A stretch of DNA of 14,851 bases from DASPJL01 sp035628645 (GTDB taxonomy: Bacteria > Bacteroidota > Bacteroidia > Cytophagales > Cyclobacteriaceae): the NCBI GenBank assembly GCA_035628645.1, contig DASPJL010000008.1, positions 1 to 14,851 on the forward strand, in the 5' to 3' direction. How positions within the stretch are numbered: the stretch's first letter is position 1; every line of letters starts with the position of its first letter. The position numbers and the translations under genes were made by a program. The notes under the pieces are model-generated. The model was not told the origin of the DNA, ran no database searches, and was given only the letters and a program-made list of their open reading frames with translations. This document shows, piece by piece, positions 6,380 to 12,528 of the stretch.

Positions 6380-9300
6380 ATGATCAGGCATTTTTTAACT
6401 TTTACGATACTTTCTGTTTTGCTACTGATTGCTATCCGGAGTATGTCACAAAGCAGTCCGTATTTTTTTATCGAAAACAAGGGTCAATGGCCTGAAAAAG
6501 TCTTGTATCGGGCAGATCTTCCTTCAGGAAAACTGTTTTTGCACAAAAACTCCCTGACCTATTTATTTTATGATGGTAAAAAACTGGCAGAAAAACATGC
6601 AGTGCATTCAGCTTCCTCTACCTCGAGGATTGAAGTAAAGGAAAGAACTAACCTGATCGATATGCATGCATTAGAAGTGGAATACCTAAATGCCGCTTCT
6701 AATCCCATATTAACAAAAGAAGTAATAAGGACAGAATATTATAATTATTTTACCGGAAATTCGGGAACAAAAGCTCATGCCTATGAAACCATTGTTTTAA
6801 ATGACCTTTATCAGAAAGTCGACTTTAAATTCTATTCGGAAAACAACAATCTGAAATATGATTTTATAGTGAGACCGGGTGGAAATACAAAAGACATAAA
6901 GTTCAGATATAAAGGAGCAGAAGATATCTACCTGAATAACGGCCTGTTAAATATTAAAACTTCTGTAAACAGGATTATTGAGCAAAAACCTTTTGCGTAT
7001 CAAATTATAAATACAGATACTATATCTGTGCCTTGCGAATTTGACCTAAAAAAAGACGAAGTGAGTTTCCATTTCCCTGACGGTTATAATAAATCCTATA
7101 CCTTAATAATTGATCCACTTCTGATTTTTTCAACTTTTTCAGGATCCGTTGCAGACAACTGGGGATTTACGGCAACCTATGGAGAAAATGGTACCTTATA
7201 TTCTGGCGGAAATGTTTTTGACCCCGGGTTTCCCATATTCACTGGGCCGTTTAAAGGACCTTTTGGAAGCTATATAGATGTGGGAATCATAAAATTTGAT
7301 TCTACCGGTAGCAATATTTTATGGTCGTTAATTTTAGGTGGGGAAGCTACAGAAGTTCCTCATAGTCTGATAATTAATAACAACAATGAATTACTGGTAT
7401 TAGGGACCACCTCTTCTTCTAACTTTCCTGTTTCTGCTACTGCCTTTGACCAGACCTTCAATGGGGGTAGCTCAGTAGAACCGGTTGGAGGAGTTATTTA
7501 CAACAATGGCGCTGACATTTTCATAAGTAAAATAAATAGTTTAGGTACGACTTTGATGTCCTCTACTTATATAGGAGGAAGTAATAATGATGGTATTTTA
7601 CTAAAAAAGGAAGAACTTACTAAGAACTATGGGGATCAATTCAGGGGTGATATAATTGTGGACACGAACAATAACGTGTATGTAAGTACAAACACAAACA
7701 GTTTAAACATTCCCATTGTCGATGGATTTCAATCCACCTATTCAGGCGGGGACCATGACGGGTATATTTTTAAAATGAGTCCGGATCTTTCTCAATTAAC
7801 ATGGAGCAGTTATTTAGGAGGCAGCAGCTCAGATGCAGCATTTTCAATTAAATTGGATAATCAATCTAATGTATATGTAGCAGGTGGAACATCAAGCGCA
7901 GACTTTCCTACAACTGCCTTAACCATTAATCCTGTATATAAAGGCGGAATTGATGGCTTTGTATCTAAAATAGCATCTGACGGTAAATCTGTTTTAAGCA
8001 GTAGTTTTTTAGGAACACCTAATTATGATCAGGCATATTTCTTAGATATTGATGACGAAGAAAACATATATTTATATGGGCAGACCATGGGGAATTATCC
8101 TTTAACTGCCGGAGTATATCGCAATTTCAACGGTGGGCAATTCATTCATAAGCTGAATAATGATTTCTCTCAAACAATCTTTTCAACAGTTTTCGGGTCG
8201 AGCAATGGAACGGTTTCACCGAATATTTCACCTACCGCATTTCTGGCAAGTGGATGTCATAACATTTATATAGCAGGCTGGGCTAGTCCTTCTGTCAATA
8301 TTGATACTGGCTATGTGGGAGGATCTACAATTGGGCTGCCGGTTACAAACGATGCTTTACAAAAAACAACCAATGGATCGGACTTTTACCTGATGGTGAT
8401 TTCAAAAAACGCTGACTCTTTATTATATGCGACATTTTTTGGAGGAGCTGAACCAATGGAACATGTGGATGGAGGAACCAGCAGATTTGATAAGGCAGGA
8501 GTTGTCTATCATGTGGTCTGTGCCGGATGTTGGGGAAATTCATTTTTTACTACAACGCCAAATGCCTATTCACGATCGAATGGCAGCTCCAGGTGCAACA
8601 TGGCCGCATTTAAATTAGACTTGTCCATAGTAGATGCATCTTTTGAAGTTGATGAGGATATTGTATGTTCAGCGCCTCACGTAATTAACATTACAAACAA
8701 CAGCAGCGGCGCGGTTAACTATCATTGGGACTTTGGAGACGGAACCACCTCAACGGACAGAAATATCAATACCCACGAATATACTGCGGAGGGTCAGTAT
8801 ACAGTCACCCTTACGGCTTCCAATACTGAAAGCTGTGGTAAAAAATCAGACACTCAAACGCATGTGATAAATGTTTCTTTCCCGGACTTTAAAATCGGCG
8901 ATGATGGTAAAATATGCAAAGGAGAAAGTTACAGGCTTACGTCAAGCGGAGGGGCTACCTACGAATGGAGTCCTGCTGCAGGTCTCAATGATCCTTCAAT
9001 CCCCAATCCCATTGCTACCCCTGATTCCACTACTTATTACAAATTGAAAATGATGGATGGGAATGGATGTATTTTTATCGATTCAATATTGGTTGAACTA
9101 CCGGAGCCCTTAAATGTACTATTTACTATAAATGAAAATACTTCCTGTACTACCCCTTTTGAAATAGAAATTGAAAACTTAAGTAGTGGCATTGACGACT
9201 TTGCCTGGGATTTTGGCGATGGAAATACTTCAAATGATCCGGCAATTAAATCTTATATTTATAACACGCCGGGAGAATATTCAATTTCTCTTAAAGGTTC

Positions 9301-10063
9301 AACGTCCAATTATTGCGGGGATTTTTCGGCCACTCACTCTGAAAGAATCAATATTTACGTACCCAATTTCACTATCGGGGAAGGCGCAAATATATGTGAG
9401 GGAGAAAGCTATGAATTGACTTCGAGTGGGGGAATCGCTTATTCCTGGTCCCCTTCTACCGGATTAAACAATAGCAATTTACCAAATCCAATTGCCACTC
9501 CAGATACCACTACGTTCTATAAAGTGCATATTCTTGACGAAAATGGCTGTACTTACGAAGATTCTGTTTTAATTGAAGTCACCAAAGACATTGTATTGGA
9601 TTTTGAAACTGCTTTTACATTCAATTGTACGGACAGACCAGAATTTCAATTTGTAAATAAATCCGAAAACGCCACCGGTTATCTTTGGTATTTTGGAGAC
9701 GGCTCCACTTCTACAGAGGAAAGTCCATTCCACATCTATGAAAAGGACAGTGTCTATCAGGTAAAATTAGAAGCAATAAATCGGCTTTGCACAGAAACAA
9801 CCACTTTCAGTTTACCCGTAACCCGATTAATCATTCCTAATGTATTTACCCCAAATGGCGATAATATAAATGACTATTTCGAAATAAAAAGTTTAGAACC
9901 CCTCAATCTCACCATATTCAACAGATGGGGAAAAGAAATATTTTCAAAAGAAAACTATGAAAATAACTGGAAGGCAGATGGCCTGGCGGCAGGCACCTAC
10001 TTTTATGCTGTTGAAGATAAAAGAAACAATATATGTAAAGGCTGGGTTCAGGTCATAAAATAG
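6380..10063 (+). CDS. Large secreted T9SS cargo: DUF7948-like domain, SBBP propeller repeats, PKD/Ig modules, CHU_C sorting domain
   Basis: The product is 1227 residues. A Sec signal peptide spans residues 1 to about 23. Residues about 28-250 (FFIENKGQWP and on) match my recollection of the DUF7948 domain. Residues about 250-740 carry repeated blade motifs such as YLGGSSSDAAFSIKLD and NVYVAGGTSSADFP, typical of SBBP beta-propellers, plus a Cys-containing segment (VCAGCWGNS at 713-721). Three PKD domains have cores WDFGDG at 783 and 943 and WYFGDG at 1103. The first two are each followed by an Ig-like block (GESYRLTSSGG, GESYELTSSGG). Residues about 1148-1227 are a CHU_C/gliding-motility-type C-terminal domain (IIPNVFTPNGDNINDYF, FNRWG, GTYFY), which directs type IX secretion with type B sorting. 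It is probably released or attached at the cell surface; propeller and PKD parts suggest binding to glycans or protein. No catalytic motif is seen. A near-consensus -7 element, TAACTTAG, lies at 6349-6356. Confidence 0.93.
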   Translation: MIRHFLTFTILSVLLLIAIRSMSQSSPYFFIENKGQWPEKVLYRADLPSGKLFLHKNSLTYLFYDGKKLAEKHAVHSASSTSRIEVKERTNLIDMHALEVEYLNAASNPILTKEVIRTEYYNYFTGNSGTKAHAYETIVLNDLYQKVDFKFYSENNNLKYDFIVRPGGNTKDIKFRYKGAEDIYLNNGLLNIKTSVNRIIEQKPFAYQIINTDTISVPCEFDLKKDEVSFHFPDGYNKSYTLIIDPLLIFSTFSGSVADNWGFTATYGENGTLYSGGNVFDPGFPIFTGPFKGPFGSYIDVGIIKFDSTGSNILWSLILGGEATEVPHSLIINNNNELLVLGTTSSSNFPVSATAFDQTFNGGSSVEPVGGVIYNNGADIFISKINSLGTTLMSSTYIGGSNNDGILLKKEELTKNYGDQFRGDIIVDTNNNVYVSTNTNSLNIPIVDGFQSTYSGGDHDGYIFKMSPDLSQLTWSSYLGGSSSDAAFSIKLDNQSNVYVAGGTSSADFPTTALTINPVYKGGIDGFVSKIASDGKSVLSSSFLGTPNYDQAYFLDIDDEENIYLYGQTMGNYPLTAGVYRNFNGGQFIHKLNNDFSQTIFSTVFGSSNGTVSPNISPTAFLASGCHNIYIAGWASPSVNIDTGYVGGSTIGLPVTNDALQKTTNGSDFYLMVISKNADSLLYATFFGGAEPMEHVDGGTSRFDKAGVVYHVVCAGCWGNSFFTTTPNAYSRSNGSSRCNMAAFKLDLSIVDASFEVDEDIVCSAPHVINITNNSSGAVNYHWDFGDGTTSTDRNINTHEYTAEGQYTVTLTASNTESCGKKSDTQTHVINVSFPDFKIGDDGKICKGESYRLTSSGGATYEWSPAAGLNDPSIPNPIATPDSTTYYKLKMMDGNGCIFIDSILVELPEPLNVLFTINENTSCTTPFEIEIENLSSGIDDFAWDFGDGNTSNDPAIKSYIYNTPGEYSISLKGSTSNYCGDFSATHSERINIYVPNFTIGEGANICEGESYELTSSGGIAYSWSPSTGLNNSNLPNPIATPDTTTFYKVHILDENGCTYEDSVLIEVTKDIVLDFETAFTFNCTDRPEFQFVNKSENATGYLWYFGDGSTSTEESPFHIYEKDSVYQVKLEAINRLCTETTTFSLPVTRLIIPNVFTPNGDNINDYFEIKSLEPLNLTIFNRWGKEIFSKENYENNWKADGLAAGTYFYAVEDKRNNICKGWVQVIK
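8630..9750 (+). repeat. In-gene tandem repeat of 480 bases (160 residues), two full copies and one partial
   Basis: Matching landmarks recur exactly 160 codons apart in the secreted protein: the PKD core at residues 783, 943 and 1103, and the Ig-like block start (GES) at 848 and 1008. The first two units contain PKD plus Ig-like domain. The third stops after the PKD and passes directly into the sorting domain. The copies are diverged, so they are old duplications. The outer boundaries are approximate. Confidence 0.8.
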
Positions 10064-10123
10064 CAGGCAAACTCATATTCTCATTCAATAAAAAATCTGT
10101 TTAAAAATATCCGTATTCCTATA

Positions 10124-10131
10124 TAACTTTG
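10124..10131 (+). promoter_or_regulatory. -7 promoter element TAACTTTG upstream of the OsmC-family gene
   Basis: The match to TAnnTTTG is perfect and the element is the same 8-mer as at typA and the rid gene. It ends 51 bases before the ATG at 10183. It overlaps the in-frame TTG at 10129, so that codon cannot be the start of a message made from this promoter. Confidence 0.65.
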
Positions 10132-10182
10132 AACCCTAACATTTACAAACAAACAGGTTTTGTAGAGAAAGATGAGAATAAG

Positions 10183-10602
10183 ATGAAAGTAGAAATAAAT
10201 CGGCTGAATGACGCCTACCATTTTGAGGCTATAAACGAGCAGGGAAGCAAAATCCAAATGGATGCTTCGCCTGAAATTGGAGGACAAAATCTTGGTTTTC
10301 GCCCCATGCAGCTTCTTCTTGCAGGTTTAGGAGGATGTAGTTCCATTGATGTTGTCAATATCCTGAAGAAGCAAAAGCAGGACATTAAAGATGTACGGGT
10401 TACAGTTGACGGAGAAAGAGAAAAAGATGTAATACCTTCATTATTTACCGATATTCATGTTCACTTCCATTTATCAGGAAAACTGGATGAAGAAAAGGTA
10501 AAAAAAGCCATCGACTTATCTGTTACCAAATATTGCTCTGTATTAAAAACCCTTGAGAAAACTGCCCGGATCACCCACAGTTATACCATCACTACCGGAT
10601 AA
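10183..10602 (+). CDS. OsmC/YhfA-family thiol protein
   Basis: The product is 139 residues from the ATG at 10183. An in-frame TTG at 10129 would add 18 residues, but that codon lies inside a promoter element and the added residues have no family character, so I chose the ATG. The two conserved cysteines of the OsmC fold are present: C52 in LGGCSSIDV at the start of the central helix and C118 in KYCSVLKTL. The preceding FRPMQLLLAGLGGC is typical of the family. Members with this pair reduce organic or lipid hydroperoxides in the cytoplasm. The YhfA-like subgroup is less well characterised, so peroxidase activity is inferred. It sits upstream of the sulfhydrylase gene on the same strand with 125 bases between them and an inverted repeat in the gap, so co-transcription is uncertain. 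Confidence 0.9.
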   Translation: MKVEINRLNDAYHFEAINEQGSKIQMDASPEIGGQNLGFRPMQLLLAGLGGCSSIDVVNILKKQKQDIKDVRVTVDGEREKDVIPSLFTDIHVHFHLSGKLDEEKVKKAIDLSVTKYCSVLKTLEKTARITHSYTITTG

Positions 10603-10639
10603 GATTTAATACATCAAAACTGACTTAAGTAAAAAATTC

Positions 10640-10697
10640 AAATCTGACAGGTTTATTAAGTTGGGATAAGCGAATAATTTCCAAACTTGTCAGGTTT
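10640..10697. repeat. Intergenic inverted repeat, 15-base arms, between the osmC-like gene and metZ
   Basis: The left arm 10640-10654 (AAATCTGACAGGTTT) pairs with 10683-10697 (AAACTTGTCAGGTTT) through 15 pairs, two of them G-T, around a 28-base loop. Each arm is itself close to the half-palindrome ACCTGnCAGGT. Only a short T-rich stretch follows, so it is a weak terminator candidate at best. It may be a copy of a dispersed intergenic repeat. Confidence 0.6.
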
Positions 10698-10727
10698 TGT
10701 AAATGAATTTAAACTTAAAACTATAGC

Positions 10728-11909
10728 ATGGAGAATTACGAGAATTTTGAAACCAAAGCAGTCAGGACAACGGTAGAGCAAACGCCGTTCAGAGAACACT
10801 CTACTCCATTATTTATGACTTCCAGCTTTACATTTGACAGCGCTGAACAGGCAAATGCCCTGTTTATGGAAGAATTAAAAGGAAATATTTATTCTCGTTA
10901 TTCCAATCCAAATACTACAGATTTTATACAAAAGATGTGTGCCCTTGAAGGAACAGAAGATGGATTTGCCTGTGCTTCAGGTATGTCTGCGATGTTTTCA
11001 AGTATGGCTCCGTTTTTAAAATCCGGCGATCATGTGCTGGCATCGCGATCTTTGTTTCTATCCACGCATCAGATCTTGACCACTATTTTTCCAAAATGGG
11101 GAATAACGCATACCTACGCAGAAATCGATAAACCTGAAACATGGGAATCTTTGATTCAGCCCAACACTAAAATGATTTTTGTGGAAACGCCTTCAAATCC
11201 CTCTTTGGAAATTATTGACCTGGAGTGGCTCGGTAAACTGGCAAAAAAACACAACCTACTTTTAAATGTAGACAATTGCTTTTCTACTCCTTACGTTCAA
11301 AACCCTGCCAAATATGGCGCTACCCTGGTTACGCATTCGGGAACAAAATTCATTGACGGACAAGGCAGGGTACTTGGAGGAATTATTCTCGGACCAAAGG
11401 ACCTTATTAAAGAGATAAGGTTTTTCTGTAGACATACCGGCCCGTCTCTGTCTCCTTTTAACGCCTGGATTTTAAGTAAAAGTCTGGAGACCCTGGCGGT
11501 GCGAATGGAAAGACATTGTGAAAACGCTTTAAAACTTGCCCTCTTCCTTGAGCAGCATGAAGGTGTTTCTAAAGTAAAATATCCTTTTTTACCCTCCTAC
11601 CCAAAATATGAGTTGGCAAAAAAACAAATGCGATCGGGTGGAGGAATGGTTTCTTTTGAATTAAAAGGAGGTATTGAAAGAGGAAGAAAATTTGTAAATG
11701 CTTTGAAAATGGTTACTCATAGCTCCAACCTGGGTGACTCCAGATCCATCGCTATCCATCCGGCTTCTACTACTCATTCAAAATATTCCGACGAAGAAAG
11801 AGCAGGCGTGGGTGTTTTTCCTTCCCTGATAAGAATTTCCGTTGGACTGGAACATATTGATGATATTAAGGCCGACATTCATCAGGCCATTGAAGCATCA
11901 GGTAAATAA
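10728..11909 (+). CDS. metZ: O-succinylhomoserine sulfhydrylase (Cys/Met metabolism PLP enzyme)
   Basis: The product is 393 residues, normal for the family. It is a PLP-dependent enzyme of the cystathionine gamma-synthase fold. The phosphate-binding Y55-x-R57 (YSRYSNP) comes from the neighbouring subunit. ASGM lies at 83-86, D182 (NVDNCF) holds the pyridine nitrogen, and K207 in THSGTKFIDGQGRVLGG forms the Schiff base. The run IDGQGRVLGG and SRSLFLSTHQ point to MetZ, which makes homocysteine from O-succinylhomoserine and sulfide in the cytoplasm, more than to MetB or MetC. Acceptance of O-acetylhomoserine cannot be excluded from sequence. The gene is probably a single unit; I see no SAM riboswitch in the 125 bases upstream. 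It is convergent with the rid gene, separated by a long hairpin repeat. Confidence 0.9.
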   Translation: MENYENFETKAVRTTVEQTPFREHSTPLFMTSSFTFDSAEQANALFMEELKGNIYSRYSNPNTTDFIQKMCALEGTEDGFACASGMSAMFSSMAPFLKSGDHVLASRSLFLSTHQILTTIFPKWGITHTYAEIDKPETWESLIQPNTKMIFVETPSNPSLEIIDLEWLGKLAKKHNLLLNVDNCFSTPYVQNPAKYGATLVTHSGTKFIDGQGRVLGGIILGPKDLIKEIRFFCRHTGPSLSPFNAWILSKSLETLAVRMERHCENALKLALFLEQHEGVSKVKYPFLPSYPKYELAKKQMRSGGGMVSFELKGGIERGRKFVNALKMVTHSSNLGDSRSIAIHPASTTHSKYSDEERAGVGVFPSLIRISVGLEHIDDIKADIHQAIEASGK

Positions 11910-11915
11910 ATTCTA

Positions 11916-11974
11916 AATGTTAAATTTTGAATGTTAAATGGCGAAAAATCATTCAACATTCAAAATTTGACATT
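11916..11974. repeat. Long perfect-length hairpin repeat (25-base arms) between convergent genes
   Basis: The arm 11916-11940 is the inverted copy of 11950-11974, with 23 of 25 Watson-Crick pairs, one G-T and one mismatch, around a 9-base loop (GCGAAAAAT). The arms are built from the short word AATGTT(A/G)AATG. It fills nearly the whole 73-base gap between the stop codons of metZ (11909) and the rid gene (11983). The stem is AT-rich and has no clean T-run after it, so it looks more like a dispersed intergenic repeat than a standard terminator, though it could stop both transcripts. Confidence 0.85.
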
Positions 11975-11982
11975 CAACATCT

Positions 11983-12366
11983 TTACACAATTGCGGTAAC
12001 TTCTATTTCCACAAGGTATTCAGCACCGATTAGCTTAGCTTCCACCATCGTTGTGGCAGGTTTTATGTCCTTAAAAACTTCCCCATGGGCTTTGCCTACT
12101 TCCTCCCATTTGGAAATATCCGCTACAAACATTCTGGTTCTTACTACATCTTTAAAGCTCGCACCAGCTTCCGCTAAAACTTTAGCCACCTTTTGTAAAA
12201 TAAATTTGGTTTGCTCGTAATGACTTCCTTCTCCTACAACCCCGTTTTCGTCTGAGGCAGTAGTTCCTGAAATTTCTATAACATTTCCAATTTTTACAGC
12301 TCTGGAATAGCCGATTATGTCCTCCCATTTTGCGCCGGAAGAAATGTTTCTTCTTGAATTATTCAT
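11983..12366 (-). CDS. RidA/YjgF-family protein lacking the deaminase arginine
   Basis: The product is 127 residues, the usual size of the trimeric chorismate-mutase-like Rid fold. Family landmarks are VIEISGTTA (29-37), VVRTRMFVADISKWEEVG (74-91), AHGEVF (93-98), PATTMVEA (103-110) and the C-terminal LVEIEVTAIV. In RidA proper, an arginine about nine residues after the PA motif is required for hydrolysis of 2-aminoacrylate-type imines. My alignment places Leu112 there, with Lys111 next to it, so imine deaminase activity is doubtful and it probably belongs to one of the Rid subgroups without that residue. The true substrate is unknown. A TAACTTTG promoter element lies 24 bases before the start. 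It faces metZ tail to tail. Confidence 0.88.
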   Translation of the reverse strand: MNNSRRNISSGAKWEDIIGYSRAVKIGNVIEISGTTASDENGVVGEGSHYEQTKFILQKVAKVLAEAGASFKDVVRTRMFVADISKWEEVGKAHGEVFKDIKPATTMVEAKLIGAEYLVEIEVTAIV

Positions 12367-12390
12367 TTAACATAGTTTTAAGGTGAGGCT

Positions 12391-12398
12391 CAAAGTTA
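12391..12398 (-). promoter_or_regulatory. -7 promoter element TAACTTTG upstream of the rid gene
   Basis: This is a perfect TAnnTTTG match, preceded by ATTCCC exactly as at typA. The ATG follows 24 bases after the element, giving a short leader. No -33 TTG is evident. Confidence 0.7.
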
Positions 12399-12441
12399 GG
12401 GAATAGGTATCAGGTTTGGGGTATGGGGTTTTTCAAAAATT

Positions 12442-12476
12442 ATTCTTTATTCTTTATTTTTAATTCTTTATTCTTA
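12442..12476 (+). repeat. 7-bp tandem repeat (ATTCTTT x5) upstream of maeB
   Basis: Five consecutive 7-base units occur: ATTCTTT, ATTCTTT, ATTTTTA, ATTCTTT, ATTCTTA. The array ends 52 bases before the maeB ATG and lies in the divergent gap between the rid gene and maeB, so it may overlap or space the maeB promoter. No TAnnTTTG element for maeB is visible between the array and the start. Confidence 0.8.
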
Positions 12477-12528
12477 CAAAAAAACTTCTTTTCAAACCAC
12501 AAGTTAAATAAGAACGAACCAAACTCTT

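Noticed and set aside
8343..8618. Overlapping open frames on both strands inside the large secreted protein gene.
   Set aside because: They are shadows of a long coding frame with clear domains; their translations show no family character.
10603..10727. Possible SAM riboswitch in front of metZ.
   Set aside because: The gap contains only the inverted repeat; I could not find a multi-helix aptamer core, and 125 bases leave little room beside the repeat.
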